In this document: piece by piece, positions 1 to 9,800 of the stretch
How the letters are laid out: every line of letters begins with the position of its first letter
How positions within the stretch are numbered: position 1 is the first letter of the stretch
DNA from: Autumnicola musiva
Lineage (GTDB): Bacteria; Bacteroidota; Bacteroidia; Flavobacteriales; Flavobacteriaceae
Length of the DNA stretch: 64,000 bases
Assembly (NCBI RefSeq): GCF_031846585.1
Contig: NZ_JAVRHK010000002.1
Span: 248,001-312,000 of the forward strand
Reading direction: 5' to 3'
Notes under the pieces: generated by a model
Seen by the model: only the letters and a program-made list of their open reading frames with translations
Databases searched by the model: none
Told to the model about the DNA's origin: nothing
Translations under genes and position numbers: made by a program

Positions 1-450
1 TTTGAGGATGAAGTTGACGAAAATTTGCAGGACGAGACACTTTATGATTCCTATACTACCTGGAGACCGGTAAAATTTAATACGTCTATGGAATTTGGGT
101 TTGGAAGAGCCCTGGTTCCCTGTAATTATCGTCTTAGGGAAGAAGTAAGATACTTAAATGCCGTAGGTATGCTTCTTTCCGGTGTAAAACGTCCAAAGGG
201 AATTACACTTGCATTTTCGGCATATTACGACAAATTAGTGACTGAAAAATTTGGCTTTAGGGCAATGTACAGTATAGATGATTATTCTTTTACCAATATT
301 GGGGCGATGGTGCACCGTACTTTCGGCAACTTTAATGTGTACATGGCAGCTAATAATTTGTTAGCTTTTCCTAATTTAGCGAAAGCCAACGGAACTTCAG
401 TTCAATTAGGATTGCAGTTTATTTTTGACAGAAGGCTGGGCTATTATTAA
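1..450 (+). CDS. C-terminal part of an outer-membrane beta-barrel-like protein (partial)
   Basis: The reading frame is already open at base 1 and stops at 448-450, so the gene begins before the window; the TTG at 25 is an internal codon. About 149 residues are visible. They alternate polar and aromatic residues and end in a Tyr-Tyr terminus with repeated amphipathic strands, as in barrel-type proteins of Bacteroidota. It resembles the C-terminal end of DUF5723/PorP-type surface proteins, but that is recollection only and the family is uncertain. The next gene starts 42 bases downstream on the same strand and may be cotranscribed. Confidence 0.65.
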   Translation, partial: FEDEVDENLQDETLYDSYTTWRPVKFNTSMEFGFGRALVPCNYRLREEVRYLNAVGMLLSGVKRPKGITLAFSAYYDKLVTEKFGFRAMYSIDDYSFTNIGAMVHRTFGNFNVYMAANNLLAFPNLAKANGTSVQLGLQFIFDRRLGYY

Positions 451-492
451 GATTTATGTTATAGTTCAAGATATTTAAAAATCATACTAAAA

Positions 493-1314
493 ATGAAGAA
501 ATTATTATCTGTATTTTTGCTGATATGCTCTTTTGCATCAGCAAATGCTCAGGACCTTAATGATTATCAATATGTAATTGTTCCGGAAAGTTTTGAATTT
601 TCTGACTCTAAAAATGAATATCAGTTAAACGCCCTCACCAAATTTTTACTGGAGAAATATGGGTTCAAAACTGTTATGAAATCAGCAGATAAGTCAGCTG
701 TGCTTCAGGGAGATCCCTGCCGGGCTTTATATGCAGATGTATCAAATGATTCCGGTCTTTTTGTTACTAAATTGAAGCTTGTCTTAAAGGATTGCTACGA
801 TAAAGTAGTTTATGAGTCACCGGAAGGCAGGAGCCGGGAGAAGGATTTTAAAGTTGCATATCAGGAAGCATTGAGGAATGCTTTTTCTTCATTGGAAGAA
901 CAGGGGTATGAGTATAATAATTCTGTAAAAACACAAGAGACAGAAGATATGAATGGTGAAGTAGCTGTAGAAACGCCTGAAAGTGAGCAGGAAGTTGTGC
1001 CGCAAGAGCAGGAAGACCGGGAGGTGGAAATTAAAAAAGAAGTTTCGGCTGATTTTGTAGCAGGTAAATACTTTGTTTTAGACAATGCTGAATATTATCT
1101 CGAGAAAACCGGGGAGGGCTACTCTTTTCATCAGAAAGGTATGGCAGAACCTTTCGCTGCTTTAATAAAATCTGAAAAAGATAATTCATTTATATATTCT
1201 TCAGTAACCAAACAGGGTCTGGCTTACTTTGACAATGCAGGAAATTTGGTAGTGGAATATTTTGATAGAAATCAAAATAAAACGGTAAAGTCAGTGTACG
1301 CACTTCAGGATTGA
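493..1314 (+). CDS. Secreted protein of unknown function
   Basis: 273 residues with a clear Sec signal peptide (residues 1-20, basic MKK start, hydrophobic core, cleavage after ANA before Gln), so it is periplasmic or outer-membrane associated. Residues 21-140 form a mixed alpha/beta region. Residues 143-175 are a low-complexity acidic linker rich in Glu, Val and Gln. Residues 185-273 form a second domain rich in aromatic residues. The two domains joined by a linker suggest a periplasmic scaffold or binding protein, but I recognise no family. It follows an outer-membrane protein gene on the same strand and faces rarA tail to tail. Confidence 0.8.
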   Translation: MKKLLSVFLLICSFASANAQDLNDYQYVIVPESFEFSDSKNEYQLNALTKFLLEKYGFKTVMKSADKSAVLQGDPCRALYADVSNDSGLFVTKLKLVLKDCYDKVVYESPEGRSREKDFKVAYQEALRNAFSSLEEQGYEYNNSVKTQETEDMNGEVAVETPESEQEVVPQEQEDREVEIKKEVSADFVAGKYFVLDNAEYYLEKTGEGYSFHQKGMAEPFAALIKSEKDNSFIYSSVTKQGLAYFDNAGNLVVEYFDRNQNKTVKSVYALQD

Positions 1315-1315
1315 T

Positions 1316-1331
1316 CCTTCAATTTTGAAGG
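1316..1331. terminator. Small hairpin between convergent genes
   Basis: CCTTCA and TGAAGG pair around a four-base loop directly after the stop of the secreted-protein gene and before the end of rarA. There is no proper T-run on either side, so termination is only a possibility. Confidence 0.3.
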
Positions 1332-1382
1332 CTTGTTACTATTGAACTCCAATGTTGAAAGCTTTAATTTTCAGAAAAATAT

Positions 1383-2657
1383 TTAATAGGGGTATTTATT
1401 TTTCCAACGCTTTTTTAAAAATTCACGCTGGGCATTTTCCCTTTGGTTATGTCCCGGATTGTAAAGAATGGTATTCTTTATCTCTTCGGGTAAAAATTCT
1501 TCCTGGGTAAAATTTCCCTCATAGTTATGGGCATACTTGTAGCTATCTCCATAGCCAAGATCTTTCATTAATTTGGTAGGCGCATTTCTTATAGCTAAAG
1601 GGACAGGTAAGTTGCCTGTTTTTTTAACCAGGCTTACAGCATTGTTAATAGCCATGTAAGCAGCATTACTTTTTGCAGAAGTCGCCAGATAAGTAGTACA
1701 CTGGCTCAGGATAATTCGTGCTTCGGGATAACCTATGGTATTAACAGCCTGGAAGGTGTTATTAGCAATTACCAGGGCAGTGGGATTGGCATTTCCAATA
1801 TCTTCGCTTGCTAATATGAGCAGTCTTCGGGCAATGAATTTTACATCTTCTCCGCCTTCTATCATTCTGGCCAGCCAATAAACCGCAGCATTGGGATCGC
1901 TGCCCCGAATAGATTTAATAAAAGCAGAAATAATGTCGTAATGTTGCTCTCCTGTTTTGTCATACAAGACAGTATTCTGCTGTACCTTTTCAAAAACCAG
2001 ATCATTGGTAATTTCTACTCCTTCTTCAGAAGAAGTTACCAGTAATTCAAAAATGTTAAGAAGTTTACGGGCATCTCCGCCACTAAGCCGTAGAAGTGCT
2101 TCGGTTTCCTTTAGTTGAATTTTCTTTGCTGCAATGGTATTGTCTTCAGCAATGGCACGGTTTAACAGAGCAATAAGGTCTTCTTTGGTAAACGGCTTTA
2201 AAACATATACCTGGCTCCGGGAAAGGAGTGCAGAAATGACCTCAAAACTAGGATTTTCAGTTGTTGCTCCAATTAATGTCACCCATCCTTTTTCTACTGC
2301 ACCCAATAAAGAATCCTGTTGTGATTTGCTAAAGCGATGAATTTCATCAATAAATAAAATAGGACTTTTGGTGGTAAAAAGTCCGTCACTTTTTCTGGCT
2401 TTTTCAATTATTTCCCTAACGTCTTTTACACCGCTGCTAACTGCGCTGAGTGTAAAAAAAGGACGTTCAGATTCAGTAGCAATAATATTTGCCAAAGTGG
2501 TTTTACCTACCCCGGGAGGGCCCCAGAAAATCATGGAAGGAATTATTCCCTGCTTTAACTGCTGCCGTAATGCTCCTTTTGGGCCTATAAGGTGTTGCTG
2601 ACTTAAATAATCTTCCAGTTTCTTTGGCCTTAAACGCTCTGCTAATGGTTCATTCAT
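1383..2657 (-). CDS. rarA: RarA/MgsA replication-associated recombination ATPase
   Basis: A 424-residue clamp-loader-like AAA+ ATPase that acts at stalled replication forks. Visible motifs are Walker A GPPGVGKTT (46-54), Walker B LFIDEIH (101-107), sensor 1 GATTENPS (130-137) and an arginine finger in LLSRSQ (about 147). The C-terminal half carries the helical and tetramerisation region typical of the family (GGEDVKFIARRL, GYGDSYKYAHNY). Length is normal. The start ATG matches the usual family N-terminus. A promoter-like TAATTTTG lies only four bases before the ATG, suggesting a leaderless transcript. It is divergent from the rhomboid gene. Confidence 0.95.
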   Translation of the reverse strand: MNEPLAERLRPKKLEDYLSQQHLIGPKGALRQQLKQGIIPSMIFWGPPGVGKTTLANIIATESERPFFTLSAVSSGVKDVREIIEKARKSDGLFTTKSPILFIDEIHRFSKSQQDSLLGAVEKGWVTLIGATTENPSFEVISALLSRSQVYVLKPFTKEDLIALLNRAIAEDNTIAAKKIQLKETEALLRLSGGDARKLLNIFELLVTSSEEGVEITNDLVFEKVQQNTVLYDKTGEQHYDIISAFIKSIRGSDPNAAVYWLARMIEGGEDVKFIARRLLILASEDIGNANPTALVIANNTFQAVNTIGYPEARIILSQCTTYLATSAKSNAAYMAINNAVSLVKKTGNLPVPLAIRNAPTKLMKDLGYGDSYKYAHNYEGNFTQEEFLPEEIKNTILYNPGHNQRENAQREFLKKRWKNKYPY

Positions 2658-2661
2658 GCTG

Positions 2662-2669
2662 CAAAATTA
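2662..2669 (-). promoter_or_regulatory. Minus-7 box of rarA
   Basis: On the minus strand this reads TAATTTTG, matching the Bacteroidota TAnnTTTG element. It ends four bases before the rarA ATG. No TTTG lies at the ideal distance upstream (the nearest is 13 bases away), so the call rests on one box. Confidence 0.45.
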
Positions 2670-2734
2670 GTAATTATGATGACAAAATATCATCAAGTCT
2701 GTGTTTGGTTGCTTTTTTGATATATTGGATTGAG

Positions 2735-3490
2735 ATGAAACAAAAACCTGATCATTCCAGTCCATTTATTTTTTCCCCAGGTGTGGTGGCCTATCCTGTT
2801 ATTTTTGTTTTGACAATATGGATCGTTTTCTGGTTTGAAATAAAGTTTGGGTATGATTTTAACAATTTTGGAGTTTATCCCAGGACATTTGAGGGTTTAA
2901 GAGGAATTCTTTTTTCTCCTTTTATTCATGGTAGTATGAAGCATTTGTTTAATAATACCATCCCGCTTTTTGTATTATCAATGGCTTTGTTCTATTTCTA
3001 TAGGAAAATAAGCTGGCAAATTTTAATTTACGGGCTGTTGCTTTCCGGATTAATGACCTGGATTATTGGACGGCCCTCGAACCATATTGGAGCCAGCGGA
3101 TTAATTTATGTATTGGCCGCATTTCTTTTTTTTAAGGGAATTTTTTCAAAACATTATCGCTTAATTGCCTTATCACTTATTGTTGTTTTTCTCTATGGCG
3201 GAATGTTATGGTATGTAACCCCTATTGATCCAGAAATTTCCTGGGAAGGACATCTTTCCGGATTGGTAGCCGGATTATTCCTTTCTATTGTTTATAGGAA
3301 GAACATAGTGAAGGTTCCAAAATATGAATGGGAGAGACCTGAGTTTAAGGAAGAGGACGATGAGTTTATGCGGCATTTTGATGAGAACGGGAATTTTATT
3401 GAGAAATTACCAGGTGAAGAAAAGGAGGAGCCGGAGGAAGAGTTATTTTATCGGTATACCTATAGAAGTAATACTGAAGGAGAAGATTAA
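2735..3490 (+). CDS. Rhomboid-family intramembrane serine protease
   Basis: 251 residues from the ATG at 2735; an earlier in-frame ATG at 2624 would overlap rarA and add an unrelated leader. The protein has about six membrane helices. The catalytic pair is visible: Ser121 in GASG (119-122) and His173 in EGHLSG, with His70 and Asn73/74 in HLFNN as likely oxyanion residues. An acidic cytoplasmic tail rich in Glu and Asp occupies residues 200-251. Rhomboids cleave membrane-anchored proteins within the bilayer; the substrate here is unknown. The stop codon overlaps the end of convergent rlmB by four bases. Confidence 0.9.
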   Translation: MKQKPDHSSPFIFSPGVVAYPVIFVLTIWIVFWFEIKFGYDFNNFGVYPRTFEGLRGILFSPFIHGSMKHLFNNTIPLFVLSMALFYFYRKISWQILIYGLLLSGLMTWIIGRPSNHIGASGLIYVLAAFLFFKGIFSKHYRLIALSLIVVFLYGGMLWYVTPIDPEISWEGHLSGLVAGLFLSIVYRKNIVKVPKYEWERPEFKEEDDEFMRHFDENGNFIEKLPGEEKEEPEEELFYRYTYRSNTEGED

Positions 3491-4221
3491 AGTCTTTGTC
3501 TTACCGCCTCGTACAATACAGCACCACAGGCTACGGAAACATTCAGTGACTCTGTTTTTCCCAGTAGGGGTAGTTTAGCTTTATAATTCACAGTTTTTAA
3601 TATAGAATTGCTTACTCCTTTAGCCTCATTTCCCATCACTAAAGCTGTAGGTTTCCTGAAATTTATCTCGTAAATAGTAATATTTGTCTTTTCTGTAGCA
3701 GCCACTAATTGGACCTGAGAGGTCTGTAGGTAAAATAATGCATCTTTAATATGATTTACTTTGCAGATAGGAATATTAAAAGCAGCTCCGGCTGAAGTTT
3801 TAACTGCATCGGCGTTAAGAGGCGCTCCTCCTTTTTCAGGAATAATTATTCCGTTAACGCCACAGCATTCTGCAGTTCTTATAATCGCTCCGAAGTTGCG
3901 TACATCGGTAAGCTGGTCCAAAAGTAGGAAGAGGGGAGTGGAGGTAAGGCTGAAAGCTTTTTCAACCATCTCTTCAATAGATTGGAAAGCGATAGGAGAG
4001 ATAGTGGCTACCACTCCCTGATGGTTTCCTTTACTGAGTTTATTTAGCTTTTCTACAGGAACGTAGGAAATATTGTATTCTTCTTTTTTTATCTTTTGTT
4101 CCAGCTCCTTAATAAGGCTTCCGGAAAGATCCTTTTGAAGATAAATTTTATCGATATTTTTCCCGCTGTCGATAGCTTCTATAACTGTACGTATTCCAAA
4201 TATTCTTGTTGTCTCGCTCAT
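3487..4221 (-). CDS. rlmB: 23S rRNA (guanosine-2'-O)-methyltransferase, TrmH/RlmB family
   Basis: A 244-residue SpoU-class methyltransferase expected to methylate G2251 of 23S rRNA in the peptidyl-transferase P loop. An N-terminal substrate-binding domain covers residues 1-85. The SPOUT knot domain follows, with the characteristic DVRNFGAIIRTA, LVMGNEAKGV and SLNVSVACGAVLYE blocks. Length is typical. Specificity within the TrmH family is assigned by overall resemblance and could be another rRNA guanosine. A TAACTTTG box sits four bases before the start codon. Confidence 0.88.
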   Translation of the reverse strand: MSETTRIFGIRTVIEAIDSGKNIDKIYLQKDLSGSLIKELEQKIKKEEYNISYVPVEKLNKLSKGNHQGVVATISPIAFQSIEEMVEKAFSLTSTPLFLLLDQLTDVRNFGAIIRTAECCGVNGIIIPEKGGAPLNADAVKTSAGAAFNIPICKVNHIKDALFYLQTSQVQLVAATEKTNITIYEINFRKPTALVMGNEAKGVSNSILKTVNYKAKLPLLGKTESLNVSVACGAVLYEAVRQRL

Positions 4222-4225
4222 ATGG

Positions 4226-4255
4226 CAAAGTTAGGATTAAAATTGATTTCCAAAA
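4226..4255 (-). promoter_or_regulatory. Promoter of rlmB
   Basis: On the minus strand TTTG (4252-4255) is followed after 18 bases by TAACTTTG (4226-4233), close to the Bacteroidota consensus. The box ends four bases before the rlmB ATG, so the transcript would have almost no leader. Confidence 0.6.
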
Positions 4256-4268
4256 GGCAGCAATAAAA

Positions 4269-4290
4269 AAACCACCCGGGTTGGGTGGTT
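4269..4290 (-). terminator. Rho-independent terminator of the SusCD operon
   Basis: On the minus strand AACCACCC pairs with GGGTGGTT around a short loop and is followed by a run of T. It lies 26 bases after the last gene of the SusC/SusD/lipoprotein operon and before rlmB. Confidence 0.85.
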
Positions 4291-4315
4291 TTATATTCTT
4301 AAGAAGAAAATGGAA

Positions 4316-5290
4316 TTATTCTGTTGTATCTTCTCCTTCTCCTTCTCCTTCTCCTTCTCCTTCAGCTTCTTCTTCTTCTTCAGTATCTGTGTCTTCATTT
4401 GAATCTGTTCCTTCTTCCTGAACTTTTTCAAAAATGATTCTAAAGGATCCAAAAGACCCAGCATTAACAGTATAAGCTGATGTAATATCTAGGTTACCAA
4501 TACAATTTCCAGGTGAAGCACTTGATGTTCCGCTACCTTCCCAGCTCAAATCACCATATTGGGTTCCACCTAAATTATTGTAGTTAAATGCTACCTGTTT
4601 AGGGATTGTTAAATTCCCTGTGTTTGGATCCACATCTACTACAACGTCATATCCCGGGGAGTGACCTGCAACATTTTGCAAGGTAATTTGATTGTCACCA
4701 GGCCCGGCAACTACTTCAAATGGTACAGGATCTCCTGAATAAATTCCAAATTGATCAGTTGTAGCTATATAAGTACCTGCGTAGTCAGATATATTGAAAG
4801 GGCATGCATAAGCTAAATTTACAGCAAGCTCTTCATTTTTACCATTTATTACCACATTGGCATCAGAAGAAATTTCTGTTATTGTTAAATTCAAAACGGG
4901 AGTTTCATCTAACGGGGCCTCTAACCCATCAGTAATGATTGTAATTGGTAAATCCTTTGGTAAATCGTCCCCGGGAGAGATAGTCATTGTGGTTGACTCT
5001 AGCCGGTAATGAACTCCTTCAATAGCCGTTGAACTAGGGTCTACACTAATTTCTACAGTTACAGGTTCCTGTATCTCATCATAGGTAGGTCCTATTATGT
5101 CAACAGGTATTCCTCTTTGAAATTCCTCCCCATTAGTTTCTGCACCAAGTATTATACTTTCGTCAGTAAAACTAACAAGATTTGGACCCTCACCATAAGA
5201 GTCACTTATAACGCTATCGTCTACCAGACAGGATGTTAAGGACATGCTTAACAATCCTGCTAATAGGAAATAAATATTTAATTTTTTCAT
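4316..5290 (-). CDS. SusCD-associated surface lipoprotein
   Basis: 324 residues from the ATG at 5290; an upstream in-frame start at 5314 would overlap susD. A lipoprotein signal ends in LTSC, with Cys21 as the lipidation site. Residues 35-150 look like a Calx-beta or BACON-like immunoglobulin fold (IEGVHYRL is typical of Calx-beta). A beta-rich region from 165 to 295 starts with CPFN. The C-terminus is an acidic tail with alternating Glu-Gly repeats encoded by a hexamer microsatellite. Third proteins of this kind usually sit on the cell surface and help SusD bind ligand; the ligand is unknown. Confidence 0.8.
   Translation of the reverse strand: MKKLNIYFLLAGLLSMSLTSCLVDDSVISDSYGEGPNLVSFTDESIILGAETNGEEFQRGIPVDIIGPTYDEIQEPVTVEISVDPSSTAIEGVHYRLESTTMTISPGDDLPKDLPITIITDGLEAPLDETPVLNLTITEISSDANVVINGKNEELAVNLAYACPFNISDYAGTYIATTDQFGIYSGDPVPFEVVAGPGDNQITLQNVAGHSPGYDVVVDVDPNTGNLTIPKQVAFNYNNLGGTQYGDLSWEGSGTSSASPGNCIGNLDITSAYTVNAGSFGSFRIIFEKVQEEGTDSNEDTDTEEEEEAEGEGEGEGEGEDTTE
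4331..4363. repeat. Hexanucleotide microsatellite (TTCTCC, five and a half copies)
   Basis: Five perfect copies of TTCTCC plus TTC lie inside the lipoprotein gene and encode its Gly-Glu tail; five TTC triplets follow at 4367-4381. Unit length is a multiple of three, so copy changes would lengthen or shorten the tail without shifting the frame. Confidence 0.95.
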
Positions 5291-5301
5291 CTTTATCTTT
5301 T

Positions 5302-6840
5302 TTAATTTGCCCAAAATATTTTATCGGAGAAAGCATCTGGTTGTGCAGGTACGTTACTTGCATTAATAGATCTTTCAGACGAAGGGTAGGATAATCTTAC
5401 CGGCCTGTTGTCTCCAGGGGCTAACCTTGAAATTGGTAAATCATCTGGATATCCTGTTCTATTAAACTCTATCCAGGCTTCAAATCCATTAATCCCATTT
5501 AAAGCGATCCATTTCTGAGTGATGATAGCTTCTAGTTTATCGCTTGAAGCGGTCCATCCAACATTTTCAATATTCTGTGAATAATAGTCTGCAGGATCTG
5601 CTTCCAGTAGTTCCTCAGGTGTAGAAGGATCATTATCACTGTCAACTAAGTCCATTGTTTCCAGATATTCGAATGAGGCGGCTATACCAGATTCATATAA
5701 GGCCTGAGCATCATCGTTTAGATATCCTTTTAAAGCCGCTTCAGATTGAAGAAAATAACTTTCTGCAGCAGTTAGAATAGGAGCATCCTGTTCTGGAGAT
5801 TTTAGTAATCCAGGCCCTAAATTGGAAACAAATTCAGAAGTAAATTCATCTGGATAAGCCTGTAATCCCTGAGTTACTCCTTTATGACCTGAATCTGGTT
5901 CTTCGTATATATAATTTATACGGGGATCGTTAGTATTGCTTAACATATCCAAAACAAAAGGGGTGGCTGTTGTCGCCTGAAAATTATTTTGAGTATTTCC
6001 GGCAACAGTAAGTCCAAAGCTTCTCCAGAAAGGATTTTGTTTTCCTTCCTCATTTTGATAGCCAGGATTTACAGATGCATTTTCAGTGATGAAACCGGAC
6101 CCTTGATCTATAATTTGGTTAATCTCTTCCTGGATATAGGCTTGTTTATCGCTTAAGCCAGATTCTCTTATAAGAATCCTTAACTTAACTGTATTGGCCA
6201 ATCTTTTCCACGCTTCCATATCTCCCTGATACATAACATCGGCTGCGCCTGGGTTTAAAACATTTTCTACATTATCGGCTTCGTCAATCAAATCAATAGC
6301 ATCTGATAGATCTACAATTAAACTATCATATACTGCCTGTGCATCATCGTATGCCGGGGTGGTATTATTACCTCTCTGGAGAGCTTCTGTATAAGGAATA
6401 TCGCCATAAGCATCTACCAGCATCTGGAAGTGGTAAGACATCATTACTTTGGCAATGGCTTTGTAATTGTTATATGTAGGGCCTTCATAATTTAGAAGTT
6501 CCTGATAATTCCTAAGAGATTGGTTATAGGAATCATCCCAAATTTGATCATAAAAATTTGCATTGGCGAGATATTGGAATTCATCATAATACCAGGAATA
6601 GCCATCGGCCTGGCTCCAGTTGTAAACCATTAAATTACCCAGTGTATTGGCATGCCGGGCTCCGGCAGCATCATAGAATATAAGATTGGCAGAATATGAT
6701 TGGGCAACCGGAAGTATTAAATCCGGGCTGACTGACGTTGGATTATTTGGATCATCATTCATGTCCAGATAATCGTCGCTGCATGAGGTGACACCTAATG
6801 CAGCCACAAGCAGGATGAAATATATACTGAAATTTTTCAT
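5302..6840 (-). CDS. SusD/RagB-like nutrient-binding lipoprotein (SusD-like_2 type)
   Basis: 512 residues with a lipoprotein signal ending in VTSC (Cys20), so it is anchored to the outer membrane, facing outward by analogy. The mature N-terminus (DDYLDMNDDPNNPT) and helical repeats rich in Trp, Tyr and Asn match the SusD-like_2 group rather than classical starch SusD. It caps the SusC channel and binds the ligand. The gene begins 12 bases after susC and is followed after 11 bases by the lipoprotein gene, so the three form one operon. No glycosidase is nearby, so the substrate cannot be inferred; peptides are as possible as glycans. Confidence 0.92.
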   Translation of the reverse strand: MKNFSIYFILLVAALGVTSCSDDYLDMNDDPNNPTSVSPDLILPVAQSYSANLIFYDAAGARHANTLGNLMVYNWSQADGYSWYYDEFQYLANANFYDQIWDDSYNQSLRNYQELLNYEGPTYNNYKAIAKVMMSYHFQMLVDAYGDIPYTEALQRGNNTTPAYDDAQAVYDSLIVDLSDAIDLIDEADNVENVLNPGAADVMYQGDMEAWKRLANTVKLRILIRESGLSDKQAYIQEEINQIIDQGSGFITENASVNPGYQNEEGKQNPFWRSFGLTVAGNTQNNFQATTATPFVLDMLSNTNDPRINYIYEEPDSGHKGVTQGLQAYPDEFTSEFVSNLGPGLLKSPEQDAPILTAAESYFLQSEAALKGYLNDDAQALYESGIAASFEYLETMDLVDSDNDPSTPEELLEADPADYYSQNIENVGWTASSDKLEAIITQKWIALNGINGFEAWIEFNRTGYPDDLPISRLAPGDNRPVRLSYPSSERSINASNVPAQPDAFSDKIFWAN

Positions 6841-6852
6841 TTTCTAAATTTT

Positions 6853-9800
6853 TTAAAATTCGATATTAACATTAAATCCATAGGACCTTGTTGGCGGAGA
6901 CTGAAGATAACCACTGATTCCCTGAGTGTTGGTGTTAGCAAAAGAGTTGTTAAATTCAGGGTCAGAAAATCTATTTTCTTCAGGCAACCACGTAACGAGA
7001 TTCCTTCCTACCAAACCTATAGATATTTTAGAAATTGCTGTATTTTGAAATAAAGAATTTGGTACTCTGTAATTCAAAGCAACTTCCCTTAGCTTCAATG
7101 CTGTAGCATCTCTTACATAATTTTCTTTAATAACATTATACTGGTCAGTCCAATAGGTCTGTAGTCCTCCATTAACAGGAATATTATTGTTTTCCACATA
7201 AACTGGATCACCGTCAGCATCAGTTCCATTTTGATAAACCGTATTAGGAACAACAAAATCACGGCGGTTGGCAGATACGCTTTCCTGAGATCTTCCTGTA
7301 AACTCCATTAAATCGGCTAACTGAGAGTAGAATACGTGGCCGGTACGATAATCGAGTGTTGCAGCTAAGCTAAAACCTTTATACCGAAAAGTGTTAACCA
7401 GTCCCACTGTATAGTCAGGTGTAGTTTTTCCGAATGCTCTTTCTTCACCACTACTAACAGGATATCCTGTATTAGGGTCTATTACTATTCTTCCCTGTGG
7501 ATCTCTCTCATAAGCTATCGCTTTAACTTGTGGGAAGGCCATCCCTTCTATAGCATGAATTCCGTAACCTCCGGAATAGGATGCGATTGAAATTTCAGTA
7601 GCATCAGGATTGTTAGGGTCCACATCTACAACCGTAGTTTCAAAATGCGTAAAGTTTGCATCTATATTCCATGAGAAATCATTACTCTGTACCAATCGTG
7701 CCCCCAAAGAAAATTCATAACCTTCATTCTTAAGTTCTCCTAAATTTGTGGCAAGGGTATAACTACCGGCAGATGGCGCGGTAGAAGTCCGAGTAATTAG
7801 ATCCTCGATTTTAGTATTAAAGTAAGAAGCGTTTAAGGTTATCCTGTTGTTAAGGAAACCAAAATTGGCGCCTAGCTCTATACTGCTAACCTTTTCCTGC
7901 TTAATGTTAGGGTCTACAGCAGTATTCCCTACGGTAAAACCATTAATATTGCCATATGGGAATGAAAGATCGTCATAAGCAGTTTGCCCTGGACCCGGCT
8001 GTATAAAAATTTCATTTGTCTGATAAGGATCAAGATCATTATATACAATAGATCCATTAGCTGTTAATTTTAAATAATTTAGAGCATTTCCTTTAATTGC
8101 TGGAATGGCTTCTGTAGCGATAAAAGATAGACCAGCAGCAGGATAAAAATAACTGTTGGCGTTGTCTTCAAAAGGTAGTGTTGATGTCCAGTCGTTTCTA
8201 CCTGAAATATCTAGGAATACGAATTCCCTAAAACCTAACGTGAAATCACCATATACCCCGTAGTAACGCTCGTTTTCTTCATTTACATTTCCTACAAGGG
8301 CTCCTGTTCCATTTGAAATGTCATAAAAACCTGGAATACTTAAATTGTTAGCTCTAACAGATTGGAAGCTATACTTGCTAGTGAAATTTGAAGCTCCCAG
8401 AATTGCTCTCAGGCTAAAATCTTCTGACAGATCAAATTCACCTGTTAACAAAAGGTCACTGGTGTACTGAAGAGATCTGTACTGACTTTCTTCAACAAAT
8501 GAAGATACAGGATCAGGCCTTGTATATGCCGTAGTATAATTTTGTTCTGCTCTCCATTCTTGGCCTAGCCCTGTGGTAGAGTTAACACCTAATCTTCCTG
8601 TTAAATTCAGCCATTCATTTATATCCCAGGATGCCTGTAAGTTGGAAACGAACCTTTGAGTTTCATCATTATCCCTGTTGGTATCTACTGCCCAATAAGG
8701 ATTTTGATAATATCCGTTATAGTATCCATCAGGAGAGGCATATAAATCATTCTGCCAGTCTCTATAGTTACTTAAAGGTATATTATTGGGAGTATTTAGA
8801 ACAAACCAGTAAAGAGGCCTTTCCTGAGATCCTATGTCATCTCCAACAACGCTTGTATTATCACGGAAATATGTAGAATTTAGATTTAATTCCAGGTTAC
8901 CAACTTTTTGGCTCGCATTAACCCTGAAAGTTTGTCTTTCATATTCATCTCCGGGTACAATACCCTTAGTAGTCTGGTCTCCTATTGAGGCATAAAAACT
9001 GCTGTTTTCACCACCACCGGATGCATATACAGTGTTTTGTAATGTAATACCGGTGTCATAAAAATCTTTTAAGTTGTCTTCTACCGCGGAATATGGAAGC
9101 TCCTGAAAAGATCCATCCTCAAAAGTAGGTCCTACCTGTCTTACCGTCCCGTCAAATCTAGGGCCCCAGTTAGTGTTTTCTATTGGTTCATAAGCACCCT
9201 GCCATCCTGTACCATACTCATTTTGAAAATCAGGCATATAAGCTACTTCCTGAAATGTGGATGTAGTAGTTACTCCAACGGTAAAGCGATCATTAAAAAC
9301 ACCTCTTTTCGTATTGATAATAATAGCCCCATTTGCAGCCTGAGAACCATAAAGAGCTGCTGCGGTTGCACCTTTAAGGATGTTCATATCCTGAATATCA
9401 TTAGGATTCAAATCATTAAAAGCTCCTGAGGTGGCTATAGCTCCATCAATTACATACAAAGGAGTACTTCCCTGGGAAATTGAGCGAAAACCACGAAGAT
9501 TAATTTGGGTATCAGGGTTAACACCATTGTTTTGAATATTAACCGCCATACCTGCAACTTTACCTACTAAACCTTCAGTTGCAGTAGTGGGTTGGGAGAT
9601 GTTAAGCATTTCATTGTCCACCTGTTCTGTTTGGTAGGCAATTTCTTTTTGTTCTCTCTCAATCCCCAGAGCAGTTACAACAACTTCGTCTAACTGTGCC
9701 GCATCTGTTGAAAGAGTGGCATTAATTTGATTGTTGTTACCTACAGTGTATTCTGCTGTTTCCATTCCTATAAACGAAAAAACCAGAACATCTCCCATCG

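Noticed and set aside
861..1085. Minus-strand open frame inside the secreted-protein gene
   Set aside because: It lies opposite a well-supported gene with a signal peptide and has Ser/Cys-rich composition typical of shadow frames.
4331..4381. Possible CRISPR-like or tandem array
   Set aside because: The units are six bases with no spacers, inside a coding frame; it is a microsatellite.
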